Origin: Bacillus timonensis
GTDB taxonomy: Bacteria > Bacillota > Bacilli > Bacillales > Bacillaceae_L
Length of the DNA stretch: 64,000 nt
Direction: 5' to 3'
NCBI RefSeq assembly: GCF_004799755.1
Contig: NZ_SLUB01000014.1
Coordinates: 1-64,000 of the forward strand
The position numbers and the translations under genes are program-made. The notes beneath the pieces were generated by a model that was not told the DNA's origin, made no database searches, and was given only the letters and a program-made list of their open reading frames with translations. Positions 43,327 to 53,091 of the stretch are shown here, piece by piece; position 1 is the stretch's first letter; every line of letters starts with the position of its first letter.

Positions 43327-44326
43327 ATATTGCACCTTCCCCTACTTTTTCACCTCTCATTACTAAAATCATTTCTGCCAAAATACTTATGGCTATTTCA
43401 GTCGCTCCCTGCCCACCAATAGGTAAGCCTACGGGGGCTGAGACCCATGGGGGTTTGCTAGTTTGACCAAACAATAAATTAATTCTATTCTTGGATCCTA
43501 AAATACCAACATAGCGAAGTTGCTTTTTTAATAGGTACGATACAATTTCTTTATCTCTTTTTAGATTGTGTGTCATTAAGACAACAAAATCTTCATGAGT
43601 GAAGGTAAGTTTCTGCAAAACCTCATTTGGAAATCCAATTATAAAATCATGGGCTTGTGGAAAGTGATTACGGTTACAGAGTGATTCACGCCAATCACAA
43701 ACAATTACAGAAAACCCTATTTTGACCGCTAATTCCACTAGAGGTTCTATATCGGGTCCAGCACCAAAGATGATCAGTCGTTTTCTTGGAATATAGGTAT
43801 GGTAGTATACTAGATTTATCAATCCTGATTTAGTGGGCCAATTGCTATTTTCTAAGCTTTCTATTCTTTTATCCCCAATCAATTCTCCTATTTCTGTACG
43901 GTATCCTGAAAATTCAACGGTAAAATTTGAGGAAAATTTGATTACATGCAACACCTTTTTCCCACTTTTCAGTTGATCACGAACTCTTTTTAAGTTCTCT
44001 TTTAGGCTATCATCCACCATTACTAGTAAAATATAGATTACTCCACCACAGCCAATTTCTTGTCCCCACATGAGATCATCTTCTACCGTTGAATCGTAAA
44101 CAATCGTTTGGCTTTTTCCATCTTTGAATACTTCTTTCACTCTATAGCTCAAATCTTCTTCTATACAGCCAGGGCTCATCGAACCACATTTTTTTCCATC
44201 CTCGAAAAACAACATAGAGGTGCCTTCCTTTAGATAGGCAGAGCCCTCTACATGAATAATTGTCGCCATTACACTTGGTTGAGTACTCCTTATTGCTTGT
44301 TCCATCACTTGAAAAATATCAATCAT
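43268..44326 (-). CDS. pucA: XdhC-family molybdenum cofactor insertion protein
   Basis: The 352-residue protein has the XdhC N-terminal domain (EGSAYLKEGTSMLFFEDG, GSMSPGCIEEDL) and a Rossmann-like C-terminal domain (RLIIFGAGPDIEPLV, FVVLMTHNLKRDKEIV). XdhC proteins sulfurate and deliver the molybdenum cofactor to xanthine dehydrogenase. It matches Bacillus PucA. It follows pucE by 12 bases and overlaps pucB. Confidence 0.9.
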   Translation of the reverse strand: MIDIFQVMEQAIRSTQPSVMATIIHVEGSAYLKEGTSMLFFEDGKKCGSMSPGCIEEDLSYRVKEVFKDGKSQTIVYDSTVEDDLMWGQEIGCGGVIYILLVMVDDSLKENLKRVRDQLKSGKKVLHVIKFSSNFTVEFSGYRTEIGELIGDKRIESLENSNWPTKSGLINLVYYHTYIPRKRLIIFGAGPDIEPLVELAVKIGFSVIVCDWRESLCNRNHFPQAHDFIIGFPNEVLQKLTFTHEDFVVLMTHNLKRDKEIVSYLLKKQLRYVGILGSKNRINLLFGQTSKPPWVSAPVGLPIGGQGATEIAISILAEMILVMRGEKVGEGAIYESGGHIPSSRKEQSNGKE

Positions 44327-44338
44327 GGTTTATACCTA

Positions 44339-44809
44339 CTAGTCATGCGAAAAGTTTATGGCTGATTTGACCGCTTTCTCAATTTCTAAATAACTAGTGC
44401 AGCGACAGATATTTGATTCGAGCCACTTTGTTATTTCTTCATCTGAAGGGTTCTTCTTTGATTCTAATAAAGAATGGCAATTCATAATAAAACCCGGTGT
44501 ACAATATCCACATTGGAAGGCAAAGCAATCTACAAAAGCCCCTTGAATCGGCGAATCTAAACCTTCAATGGTAACGATCTCTTTACCAACAGACTCTATA
44601 GCTAAATTCAGGCAAGACTTTTGAGCAATCCCATCCATAATAACCGTACATGCCCCGCAGTCGCCGTTTAAGCAACCTGGTTTTGCGCCCGTTAATCCTA
44701 ATTTAGAGCGTAAAACATCTAAAAGAATATCTGACTTGCGAAAGGATACCTCGGTTTCCTGCCCATTTATCCGTAACGTTGTGCTTAGTTCGTATTCAGA
44801 TTTCTTCAG
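44339..44809 (-). CDS. pucE: Xanthine dehydrogenase iron-sulfur subunit, CTG start
   Basis: The 156-residue protein carries two 2Fe-2S clusters: plant-type C46, C51, C54, C66 in CLNGDCGAC, and the second in CGYCTPGF and CRCTSYLE. The reading frame before the first ATG (44638) contains the first cluster, so that ATG cannot be the start. Going upstream, the only start-like codon after an in-frame stop is CTG at 44807-44809, eight bases after GGAGG. This is a rare start codon. It overlaps pucC by 14 bases. Confidence 0.85.
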   Translation of the reverse strand: MKKSEYELSTTLRINGQETEVSFRKSDILLDVLRSKLGLTGAKPGCLNGDCGACTVIMDGIAQKSCLNLAIESVGKEIVTIEGLDSPIQGAFVDCFAFQCGYCTPGFIMNCHSLLESKKNPSDEEITKWLESNICRCTSYLEIEKAVKSAINFSHD

Positions 44810-45644
44810 AGTTCACACCTCCCAATGTTTGTAACACATCATAAAGGATATTTTTTAATACAAAAATTCTGTAACGTGAAGTGCCTTCCGTGTCATTTAA
44901 GATAGGTACGTTTAAGCTGTTAATGGCAAGTTCAATTCGTTCTTTATAGGACAGTTCTGTTTTGTTTAACGCAGCTTCTATTTGATAGGAACGAAAGGGA
45001 AAAGGTGAGAGACCACTAATCGCAACTCGGATGACCTGTTCAAATTTAAGAGCAGCCACAGTCAATAAAGGATAACCAGTATTCCATTGTCGTCTCCGTT
45101 TTATCGTAAAAAAAGGAACATCTAAGAATTGACGATTTGTTTTGATTTGCATTAGAAGCTCACCGCGTTTTAATAACAGCTGCTCCTTAAAGATTTCTGT
45201 AATGGGAACACTTTTTATTCCTTGTTTATTTGCAATAATTAAGGTGCTATCCGTTAGTAAAAAAGGCAATACTGCTTCCCGGTAAAAAATTTGGCCACAT
45301 ATGTTTCCGCCAACTGTAATCTTATTTCTCGCAGTACGGTCGGCAATCTCACTAACTGTTTCACTCAATAACGGAAATAGGTTCTTCTCCTCAATAGTGG
45401 TTAGGGTTAAAGCCGCACCAAATAGAAGGAATTCCTCATTTAACTCGTGAACATTACATTCAAGGATATTATTAATATCGATAACTGAACCAGTTCTTAC
45501 TATATTTAATTTTCCTAGTGTAATAATCTCTGTTCCACCCGAATAGTACATGGGGGACTTTCCATCTTTATCTGATTCATTGAATAAACTTACTGCTTCC
45601 TGATACGTTTGGGGTTTGTGGTACTCGAAATCATAGGATATCAA
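44796..45644 (-). CDS. pucC: Xanthine dehydrogenase FAD-binding subunit
   Basis: The 282-residue protein matches the FAD subunit of molybdenum hydroxylases (YYSGGTEIITLGKLN; RNKITVGGNICGQIFYRE as the FAD-binding segment). It passes electrons from the iron-sulfur clusters to NAD+. It overlaps pucD by four bases and pucE by 14, so the three are tightly coupled. Length is normal for PucC-type subunits. Confidence 0.92.
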   Translation of the reverse strand: MISYDFEYHKPQTYQEAVSLFNESDKDGKSPMYYSGGTEIITLGKLNIVRTGSVIDINNILECNVHELNEEFLLFGAALTLTTIEEKNLFPLLSETVSEIADRTARNKITVGGNICGQIFYREAVLPFLLTDSTLIIANKQGIKSVPITEIFKEQLLLKRGELLMQIKTNRQFLDVPFFTIKRRRQWNTGYPLLTVAALKFEQVIRVAISGLSPFPFRSYQIEAALNKTELSYKERIELAINSLNVPILNDTEGTSRYRIFVLKNILYDVLQTLGGVNSEEI

Positions 45645-47977
45645 ATCTCCTCCCCCTTACATCTCCAAATTAATTCAGGTATAACAGGCAGTTCATTTAG
45701 TTCTACACCCGCCGCAAGAGTTAGACTATTAGCCAGTGCTGCAGGCATCCCTAATAATCCATGTTCTCCAACCCCTCTCGCCCCGTAAGGAGCATCTATC
45801 TGTGGGGTAGTCACAAAATCTACAAGATAGTCCGGATTCTCTCCGTAATGAATGGGTCTATAGGTTCGAAGCTGTGGGTTTGTGATTCTTCCTAAATAAT
45901 CAAAAATGAAGGTTTCTCTCCCCGCATACGCTAAACCCATACTCATAGCTCCCATGACTTGACCGACTGCTGCTTTATGATTCAAGACAGTTCCAATATC
46001 CACTACCGTTACGGCTTTTTTGAGTTGGTATGTAAAATCTCTTTTATCGTATTCTACTTCGACCGCATGGGCTGCTACAGTCCACTCCGGACCAGGTTGA
46101 CCAGCCCCAGTAGTAGGATCTAACTTTGTGATTCTCCTTATCACATAATTCCCGTGACCAATAATTTGACCACCAATTGTATTTCCATTTGGAAATGTAT
46201 AACCGTAAACGACGTCCTTAAAATCCAAACTTACTTTTGGATCATCACGTAAGAACACTTTACCATCGGCTACCTCAAGGTCTTCCGTCGACACCCTTAA
46301 TACGCAAGCTGCAATGTCCTTTATTTGTCTAATCACGTCTTCCGCAGCTTCTAAAACCGCTCTTCCCCCCATAAAAGTCCCTCTGCTGGCTACTGTCTTC
46401 CAATGCTCAGGGGTCGTTTGTGTGTCGATCTGCATTCTTACATGTATTTTATCAATGCTTAGTTTCAATCTTTCTGCAAGAATTTGAGCCAGAACAGTCT
46501 TTGTCCCTGTTCCAATTTCAACCACACCTGACATTAAATTAATACTTCCGTCTGGATTAAAAGTAAGGATAACACCGGAACCTGCGTCTGGATCAATCGT
46601 AGACGTTTTCCAACTACACGCAATCCCCTTTACCCGAATTTTTCTTTCATTAACTTCTTCAATTTGTCCCTGATTCCAGTTAATCAGTTCTTTTAAGCGA
46701 TCAATACATGCTGGTAAATTTCCGACATTGCTTCTGTTTAAAACAACTTGTGTCGGAGTTGTATGCCCAGGCAGTATGGCATTTTTCTTTCGTAACTCAA
46801 GTGGGTCCACTCCTAATTTCCGCGATAGTTTATCCATTGTTCGTTCAAACGCAAACAGTACCTCCGAATGACCAAACCCTCTAAATGGACTTCCATATGG
46901 GTGATTCGTGTATATACAAAATGAGTTGCACCATACATTTTCGATATGATACGGTCCTGTACAATCCACTCCGCCAGCACGGCTTACATCAATCGCTTTA
47001 TCGGAATAGGCACCACCATCAAAAAGGTAAACCATTTCAGCCGCTTTAATAATCCCTTCTTTTGTACAACCAATTCTTACTTTCGCTTCTAAACCAACAT
47101 GACATGGTGCAGTCGTTAAATCTTCTTCTCGTGTATATGTAAGTTGTACACGTTTTCCTCCCACTGCTCGCGAAGCAAGATAAGCAAGAATTTCCCACTG
47201 AATAGGAGCCTTCCCTCCATAAGCCCCTCCAACTAACGGTGTTTCTACGATGATTTTTCCTACTTCTATCTTAAAATATATACTCAGTAATTTTTTTACC
47301 ATAAAGGGTGATTGTGAGGATGTCGTAATGTAAACATACCCATCTGGTTTAATTTCTGCTGTTGCACTTCTCGTTTCCATCGCTGCATGGCTAGATGGAG
47401 AAAACTGATATGTTCCCTCGACTATCACTTCAGATTGCTTCCAGCCTAGATTCATGTTCCCTTTCCGGATTTTTGTCGTATTGGAGATATTGGAATTTGG
47501 TGTAGGATATGCTGTTCCGATAATTTCATAATCAGCCAAGTTTGGGTGTATGATTGGAGAATCTTCTTTGAGGGCTTCTGATGGATTATTGATGACAGGT
47601 AGTAATTCATATTTTATATCAATCAACTCTGTTGCTTTTTTGGCAATTTCCGGGCGGTCCGCCACTACAAGGGCTACAGGTTCTCCATAGTATCGTACTT
47701 TCTCTACAGCAATCGGAGGACGATCCCTTATCTCTTCACCAGTAAGTGGAAAATCATTTCTCCCAAGGATAATTGCTTTTACGCCTGGGATATTTTTGGC
47801 TAATGTATCATCTATTGATAAAATCTTCGCATGTCCATATGGACTTGTTTTCATTTTTACATGAAGTGTATGAACGGATTGTTCATCGGCTGTATACATT
47901 GCTCTTCCTGTCACCTTGTCAAAGGCTTCTTTTCGAATAACACTCTTCCCGATAATGTTTATTTTTTTCACCCCCAA
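45641..47977 (-). CDS. pucD: Xanthine dehydrogenase molybdopterin-binding subunit
   Basis: The 778-residue catalytic subunit contains GAYGGKAPIQWE, FRGFGHSEVLFAFE and the catalytic Glu segment PYGARGVGEHGLLGMPAAL, typical of the xanthine dehydrogenase/aldehyde oxidase family. It hydroxylates hypoxanthine and xanthine to urate. The start at TTG 47977 has only a weak AGAAG upstream; a GTG two codons in is an alternative. It heads the pucD-C-E-A-B run. Confidence 0.92.
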   Translation of the reverse strand: MGVKKINIIGKSVIRKEAFDKVTGRAMYTADEQSVHTLHVKMKTSPYGHAKILSIDDTLAKNIPGVKAIILGRNDFPLTGEEIRDRPPIAVEKVRYYGEPVALVVADRPEIAKKATELIDIKYELLPVINNPSEALKEDSPIIHPNLADYEIIGTAYPTPNSNISNTTKIRKGNMNLGWKQSEVIVEGTYQFSPSSHAAMETRSATAEIKPDGYVYITTSSQSPFMVKKLLSIYFKIEVGKIIVETPLVGGAYGGKAPIQWEILAYLASRAVGGKRVQLTYTREEDLTTAPCHVGLEAKVRIGCTKEGIIKAAEMVYLFDGGAYSDKAIDVSRAGGVDCTGPYHIENVWCNSFCIYTNHPYGSPFRGFGHSEVLFAFERTMDKLSRKLGVDPLELRKKNAILPGHTTPTQVVLNRSNVGNLPACIDRLKELINWNQGQIEEVNERKIRVKGIACSWKTSTIDPDAGSGVILTFNPDGSINLMSGVVEIGTGTKTVLAQILAERLKLSIDKIHVRMQIDTQTTPEHWKTVASRGTFMGGRAVLEAAEDVIRQIKDIAACVLRVSTEDLEVADGKVFLRDDPKVSLDFKDVVYGYTFPNGNTIGGQIIGHGNYVIRRITKLDPTTGAGQPGPEWTVAAHAVEVEYDKRDFTYQLKKAVTVVDIGTVLNHKAAVGQVMGAMSMGLAYAGRETFIFDYLGRITNPQLRTYRPIHYGENPDYLVDFVTTPQIDAPYGARGVGEHGLLGMPAALANSLTLAAGVELNELPVIPELIWRCKGEEI

Positions 47978-48042
47978 TTTTATCTTCTTTATAATATATG
48001 GAGGTGTCTTGAGAACTTTCCCTTTTTTCTATTTCGTACAAT

Positions 48043-48088
48043 CACAACAAAAAAAGAGAAGCATATTGTCCTCTTTTTGGGTTAAGTT
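48043..48088 (-). terminator. Likely terminator after the FUSC gene
   Basis: The arms CAAAAAGAGG and CTCTTTTTTTG on the minus strand pair imperfectly around AGAAGCATATTGTC-like sequence, with a T-run. It separates the FUSC gene from pucD. Confidence 0.55.
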
Positions 48089-48112
48089 TATTGTATGTTA
48101 TGTAGCGATACT

Positions 48113-48613
48113 TCAACCTTTGTTAGGTTTAAGTTTTCGTGAAAATAATCGGAACCAAACCAGTTGAAGGATCCCCGCAACTAATACACCGACTAACGAG
48201 TCTCTCAACCTATCCATGGCGTAGCTCTTTGATTGGTGTTCAAAAACAAAAACAAATAGGACCGTTAGTGAGACCTGATGGAGGACTTTTTTGTCAAATT
48301 TTAAAAACATGGAGATGTAACACCCTAATAGGACTAACGTTCCCAAGACCCAACCCTCAACAGGTAAGTGTTTTGCTAGTAATACCGTAACAAAAATTCC
48401 GATTATCGTTCCAATCATACGTTTTATCGAAAGGCTAATTGTTTTATCCATTGTAGATTGAATCGTTAGGATGACAGTAAGTGGAGCTAAATAAGGATGA
48501 TGGGAACCAAATAGTTCGGCTACTTCCCAAGATATAAACGAGCCTATAGATAATTTCCAAGTTAGGATCGATAAATTTTTATTTAAAAATGTTTTTTTCT
48601 GTAATTCCATCAT
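48113..48613 (-). CDS. FUSC-family membrane protein
   Basis: The 166-residue protein has four hydrophobic helices and the FUSC/aromatic-acid-exporter pattern (SFISWEVAELFGSHHPYLAPLTVILTIQ split as WEVAELFGSHHPYLAP and LTVILTIQST; MDRLRDSLVGVLVAGILQL). It is shorter than two-domain members, lacking the large cytoplasmic part. It is upstream of the puc genes on the same strand, so export of a purine or related compound is possible but unproven. Confidence 0.82.
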   Translation of the reverse strand: MMELQKKTFLNKNLSILTWKLSIGSFISWEVAELFGSHHPYLAPLTVILTIQSTMDKTISLSIKRMIGTIIGIFVTVLLAKHLPVEGWVLGTLVLLGCYISMFLKFDKKVLHQVSLTVLFVFVFEHQSKSYAMDRLRDSLVGVLVAGILQLVWFRLFSRKLKPNKG

Positions 48614-48747
48614 AGGAAACCTCGATTTTGTTTAGTGGGAACAGAACACCGAACTTTCCGATAAGGTGTTTCTTTCATAATAAAGCTTAACCTGAGCTTT
48701 AGGTTTATATGCACGGGATTTGTGTCACTCCGCTATTCTAAAAGCAC

Positions 48748-48788
48748 ATAAAAAAAGCATGGGACACATTCATTCCATGCTTTTTCTC
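48748..48788 (-). terminator. Terminator of yueI
   Basis: AAAAAGCATGG and CCATGCTTTTT are perfect complements around a 12-base loop with flanking A- and T-runs. It can work in both directions. Confidence 0.88.
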
Positions 48789-48857
48789 GTAGTGTTATAA
48801 CTCTTAATATATGATAGTTGACCTTTTATTTGCTTGTGATTTCAAGTACTGAACCTG

Positions 48858-49310
48858 TTACCTATTTTTTAAAGCTTTTTTTAAAATTGAAAGGAATCCT
48901 TTTTTCTCGGTGTTTTTTTGTTGTGTCAAATCTGGTTTAACTTTATAACCGATATAGATATTTTCTTTGTCAATCGCATGATCGAATGCGAGGACTAGAC
49001 CAAGCTCTGAATTATAGTCTTTGTTTGTGACAATGGTGTACTCGATGTTATTTGCCCCCGCCAGTTTCACATACTTGGACAAAAAGCGATAACTTACATG
49101 GCCATTCAAGTACATATGTACTTTGTTGTTCTTTTTACAAGCCTCTTCAATCTCCTTGTACACTTTATTCTCTCTAACCTGAGACTGTGTTAGTGCAAAT
49201 TCAACTCGTTCTCGAATGGTTCCAAGAAACTTTTTACGTTCCTCTGGCTTTATTTCCTTCGCTCCGTGTATGCCCTGTTGAAGATAATCGTCCATATTCG
49301 GCTTCGTCAT
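48858..49310 (-). CDS. yueI: YueI family protein (DUF1694)
   Basis: The 150-residue protein matches the DUF1694 family: DYLQQGIHGAKEIKPEERKK at the start and LGTIRERVEFALTQSQV, then YLNGHVSYRFLSKYVKLA and LAFDHAIDKENIYI. The fold is related to ribosomal L7Ae/pelota-type alpha/beta domains. The function is unknown. ATG at 49310 follows GAGGACC. Monocistronic with its own terminator. Confidence 0.9.
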   Translation of the reverse strand: MTKPNMDDYLQQGIHGAKEIKPEERKKFLGTIRERVEFALTQSQVRENKVYKEIEEACKKNNKVHMYLNGHVSYRFLSKYVKLAGANNIEYTIVTNKDYNSELGLVLAFDHAIDKENIYIGYKVKPDLTQQKNTEKKGFLSILKKALKNR

Positions 49311-49483
49311 ACCCGGTCCTCCCCTTCGTCGTTCATCTTAGTTATTCCCCATTATACCAATACCTTGCTCCTTTTATGAGTATTCCTGCCTGCATGTCTG
49401 TGTTCAACAAGGTTTAGCAAATAAAAAACTAGGACAGGGCCATTAACACATCAATGAAACCAGAATAGAGGTCGAACAAATCC

Positions 49484-50914
49484 CTATCTAGCAACATGCA
49501 CCTTTAGCAGTTTTCCTTTTATGGTGGTATCCTTCATAGCTGCTAAAACAAGCGGCCCTTTCCCGTTTAGGATGTCTACATATGTTGCGTTTTCCTGGAT
49601 GGTAATGATCCCAATATCTTCGGCGGTAACCCCGGGGATTTTGGCAATTGTCCCTACAAAGTCCACCGCACGAAGCTTCTTTTTCTTTCCACCATTAAAA
49701 TAGAGCTTTACAATATCTTTATTGACTTGCTCTGCTTTATCATGCTTTGGCAGCGGTTTAGTGTTCATCTTTTCTTCAAAAGCTGATTTTGAACGAGCGA
49801 CCTCAGCATGAATTGGAGATTCGATTCTCTTGATTTCTTCACCAATGTATTCTTCGATTTCCTTCACTAAATTCTCTTCCCTAGATGTTGCAAAGGTAAT
49901 GGCTTTCCCAGTTTTCCCAGCACGACCTGTTCTTCCGATTCGGTGAACATAACGTTCTTTATCTTGAGGAACATCAAAACTGATGACAAGGGAAATGTTC
50001 TCAACATCTATCCCCCGTGCGGCAATATCAGTAGCCACTAAATAGCGGAACTTTCCTTGTTTAAAATCTTCCATAACGGCGAAACGGTCTTCTTGCACCA
50101 TGCTTCCATGAAGTTTGTCACAAGAATAATGGGCTTTTTTCAGTTTTCGATACAAATCGTCCACGCCTTGCTGTGTCTTGCAAAAGATAATACAACTATC
50201 CGGATTTTCAACGATCGTAACATCCTTTAATAAGGGAAGCTTGTCCTCTTCCTCTGTATTTATGAAAAAATGATCAATACTTACTTTAGCAGCTTCTTCT
50301 ACATGGATATACATGGGCGATTTCATATATCGAACCGAAAGATTTTCGATATCTTCCGGTAAAGTTGCCGAAAATAACATCGTAACTCGATCTTCTGGTA
50401 GTTCTTTTATAATAGCCTCTACCTGTTCAATAAAACCCATATTCAACATTTCATCTGCTTCATCAATCACGAGAAATTTTAGATGATCCACAAACAGAGT
50501 TCCCTTTTGAAGATGGTCTAGCACCCTACCTGGTGTCCCTACCACAACATGTGTCTTTTGCTTAAGCTCTAGCTTTTGTCGTTCATAGGATTGTTTTCCG
50601 AATATGGCGGTAGCCTTTATTCGCTTAAACCGACCAATATTGATCACATCATCCTTTACCTGTGCAGCAAGCTCTCTCGTCGGAGTTAAAATTAAAGCTT
50701 GCGGCTTGTTTTCTTCCCATTGGACTAATTCACAAATCGGAATCGCAAACGCCGCTGTCTTACCGCTTCCCGTTTGTGACTTTCCAACAATGTCCTTTTT
50801 TTGCAAAGCAACAGGAATGACCTTTTCTTGAATAGTAGTCGGTGCTTTATACTGTAAACCTGAAAGTGCTTTTTCAATCTCTTCACTTAAATTAAAAGTA
50901 GCAAAACTCTTCAT
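49484..50914 (-). CDS. dbpA: DEAD-box RNA helicase DbpA
   Basis: The 476-residue helicase has the full motif set ([49 protein letters not shown]) and the C-terminal RNA-binding domain ([34 protein letters not shown]) that targets 23S rRNA hairpin 92. It remodels the large ribosomal subunit during assembly. ATG 50914 follows GAGGTC; the longer frame upstream has no ribosome site. Monocistronic. Confidence 0.94.
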   Translation of the reverse strand: MKSFATFNLSEEIEKALSGLQYKAPTTIQEKVIPVALQKKDIVGKSQTGSGKTAAFAIPICELVQWEENKPQALILTPTRELAAQVKDDVINIGRFKRIKATAIFGKQSYERQKLELKQKTHVVVGTPGRVLDHLQKGTLFVDHLKFLVIDEADEMLNMGFIEQVEAIIKELPEDRVTMLFSATLPEDIENLSVRYMKSPMYIHVEEAAKVSIDHFFINTEEEDKLPLLKDVTIVENPDSCIIFCKTQQGVDDLYRKLKKAHYSCDKLHGSMVQEDRFAVMEDFKQGKFRYLVATDIAARGIDVENISLVISFDVPQDKERYVHRIGRTGRAGKTGKAITFATSREENLVKEIEEYIGEEIKRIESPIHAEVARSKSAFEEKMNTKPLPKHDKAEQVNKDIVKLYFNGGKKKKLRAVDFVGTIAKIPGVTAEDIGIITIQENATYVDILNGKGPLVLAAMKDTTIKGKLLKVHVAR

Positions 50915-51101
50915 CAGAATGACCTCGTTTTTTTCTTTTATTATACCCTTTTGTCTCATCATGCTTGTCTATTCGAATTTTGTCGAATTTTTGGTACATA
51001 TTCTCTTTGACTTCTACTTGAAGTTGTAATAACTTAGTATAGTTATTGAAATATAGATTAGAAATGTAATTCATTTATCATAAATAAAAAGAGGTGGATC
51101 G

Positions 51102-52295
51102 ATGACGGCGGATCAACGAAAAAAAATGATCATTTTAATGATCAATATGTTTATTGCAATCGGGAGTTTTGGAATTATCATTCCTATTTTACCTGCTTAT
51201 CTTGAATCGATTAATGAGGGTGGTAAAGCAGCTGGCCTCATGATTGCCATTTTTGCAGGAGCGCAATTTATTTTTTCACCAATTGCTGGAAAGTGGACGG
51301 ACCAATATGGCCGTAGAAAAATGATTATCTACGGACTAACAGGTTTGACACTTTCCATGTTTATTTTTTATTTCGTGGATTCAATATGGCTGCTGTATGC
51401 ATCTCGAATTGTTGGTGGAATTGGTGCAGCCCTCCTCATTCCAGCTATATTTGCCTATGTAGCTGATATCACAACCATGGAACAACGTGCAAAAGGGAAT
51501 AGTTATATATCGGCTGCAATGTCACTTGGAATTGTCGTGGGACCTGGAATTGGTGGATTCTTAGCTGACTATGGAATAAAATTTCCGTTTTTAATTTCCG
51601 CATTAGTTTCGCTAGTGTCGGTTATTTTCTCCTTCGTAGTTCTAAAGGAAAGCCAACAAAAGGTAGAAGGCTTCATGCCTGTTGATGATGAAACCATGGC
51701 AAAAAAGCTTGTACGCTCCGTACGAATGCCATTTTTCATTCCATTGATTATCACACTTGTCATGAGCTTCGGTTTGATGGCATTTGAATCAGTTATTGGT
51801 TTGTTTGTTGATAACCAATACAACGCAACCCCACAGGACATCGCGTTAATGGTTACTTCCACTGGGCTTGTTAGTGTCATTGTTCAATTATTTGTAGTGG
51901 ATCGTATGGTCACTCGCTTTGGAGAAGGAAAAATCTTAAACATTTTTATTTCTGTAGCTGCGTTTGGCTTCCTGCTTTCAATATTTGCGAACAGTTTTGA
52001 ACTCTTTTTTGGCATTTCGTTGCTCATCTTCCTTGCGACTTCCATCCTACGTCCAGTGTTAAATACCTTGATTTCTAAGCTTGCTGGTAACGAACAAGGA
52101 TTTGCGATGGGGATGAACAATGCATACATGAGCATTGGAAATATATTAGGGCCAACACTTGGTGGATTATTATACGACGTCCAGATCATTTATCCATTTG
52201 TTTTGGGTCTATTACTTCTTATGATAACGTTATTCATTACAATTCTTTGGCAAAAAAACAAAAACTCAAAAACACGAGTCAAAGCAATGATCTAA
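51102..52295 (+). CDS. MFS multidrug efflux transporter (Bmr/NorA-like)
   Basis: The 397-residue protein has 12 hydrophobic helices and the MFS motif A GKWTDQYGRRKMI, motif C SLGIVVGPGIGGFLADYG and a second-half repeat (NALGPTLGG-type: ILGPTLGGLLYD). It resembles the Bacillus Bmr/Blt drug-proton antiporters. RBS AAAGAGGTGG before ATG 51102. A terminator follows; no operon partner. The exact drugs are not predictable. Confidence 0.92.
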   Translation: MTADQRKKMIILMINMFIAIGSFGIIIPILPAYLESINEGGKAAGLMIAIFAGAQFIFSPIAGKWTDQYGRRKMIIYGLTGLTLSMFIFYFVDSIWLLYASRIVGGIGAALLIPAIFAYVADITTMEQRAKGNSYISAAMSLGIVVGPGIGGFLADYGIKFPFLISALVSLVSVIFSFVVLKESQQKVEGFMPVDDETMAKKLVRSVRMPFFIPLIITLVMSFGLMAFESVIGLFVDNQYNATPQDIALMVTSTGLVSVIVQLFVVDRMVTRFGEGKILNIFISVAAFGFLLSIFANSFELFFGISLLIFLATSILRPVLNTLISKLAGNEQGFAMGMNNAYMSIGNILGPTLGGLLYDVQIIYPFVLGLLLLMITLFITILWQKNKNSKTRVKAMI

Positions 52296-52298
52296 ATA

Positions 52299-52348
52299 AA
52301 ATAAGCGCATGGATTCAGGGATTAATTGCCGAAGCCATGCGCTTATAT
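52299..52348. terminator. Bidirectional terminator
   Basis: AAGCGCATGG and CCATGCGCTT pair around a 20-base loop, with A- and T-rich flanks. It separates the convergent MFS gene and the next small gene. Confidence 0.88.
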
Positions 52349-52349
52349 T

Positions 52350-52727
52350 TTACTTATAAACATTCGTTTTCAGGTTTTCTTTAAATGTGTATATGAGTTT
52401 GAGTAACTTATGCTTAAGCTCATCAGGATCCGATTCAAGGTATAATACTTCGTGCTTTCCTGCTTGCTTCGGGTCAAACTCGTATTCGGAGTTTAGGACC
52501 AACACAACCTTACTATCTGGGAGATGTCTCGTAATAAAGGAGCCCACTTCATAAATATTGTACAAATAGGATTCCGGCAAAAAGACAAGCGACTCCTTGT
52601 ACATGCGTAGCTTTTCGTAAAGCTTTGCCTCATGTGCAAGCCATTCCACTTGAAACTCACTATCTTCCAAACTTGATTCAACTATTTCAATCATTTTTTC
52701 GTTTTCTACTAAAGAAAAAATCCTCAT
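52350..52727 (-). CDS. Hypothetical protein (receiver-like?)
   Basis: The 125-residue soluble protein starts MRIFSLVENEKMIEIVESSL and contains alternating alpha/beta segments (ESLVFLPESYLYN, DSKVVLVLNSEYEFD). The layout is like a CheY-type fold, but the phosphoacceptor Asp cannot be assigned. ATG 52727 follows GAGGTG. No partner gene is co-directional nearby. I cannot name the family. Confidence 0.68.
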   Translation of the reverse strand: MRIFSLVENEKMIEIVESSLEDSEFQVEWLAHEAKLYEKLRMYKESLVFLPESYLYNIYEVGSFITRHLPDSKVVLVLNSEYEFDPKQAGKHEVLYLESDPDELKHKLLKLIYTFKENLKTNVYK

Positions 52728-53018
52728 GAAAAACACCTCAATCCTAACATTCATACACCATAACCCCACTAGAAAGAATGCTAATTGTGATCATACCTAA
52801 AACTTTTCTTCATTTTCTTTTCCTCCCGTTTTCTTTTTCGTTCTTTATACTGAAGTTTATTTTAGTATATAACGAACGTTTTGTGTTGAAAACACTTGAA
52901 ATAGTCTGTTTGTTCTATATAATGACCAATTATCTCTGTAAATCTCTGTTTTTCTCTATTTCACTTAGATCTGTTCTTTAAAAAGAATTATTTAGTTTTC
53001 AGTCTTTAATTAAAACAC
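52728..53018. other. AT-rich intergenic stretch with no identified feature
   Basis: I see no convincing gene, repeat or operator in these 291 bases, only T-rich tracts. A short plus-strand frame here has no ribosome site and poor composition. Confidence 0.6.
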
Positions 53019-53055
53019 AAAAAAGGTGGCCTCATGTTGGTCACCTTCTTTAATA
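53019..53055 (-). terminator. Terminator of the Crp/Fnr regulator gene
   Basis: AAGGTG and CACCTT arms pair around GCCTCATGTTGGT, flanked by A- and T-runs. On the minus strand it follows the REP-like element. Confidence 0.78.
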
Positions 53056-53056
53056 G

Positions 53057-53091
53057 TGGGACAAGGAACCTGTCCCTGTGTCCCTATATCC
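53057..53091. repeat. REP-like GGGACA element, copy 6
   Basis: GTGGGACAAGGAACCTGTCCCTGTGTCCC is close to the right halves of the copies at 6933 and 9561. It abuts the stop codon (53092-53094) of the Crp/Fnr gene. Confidence 0.78.

Noticed and set aside
44339-44638. A 99-residue xanthine dehydrogenase subunit starting at ATG 44638
   Set aside because: It would lack three cysteines of the first 2Fe-2S cluster; the upstream frame clearly continues the domain to a CTG after GGAGG.
52778-52981. Plus-strand frame of 67 residues rich in Phe and Leu
   Set aside because: It is a T-rich artefact with no ribosome binding site.
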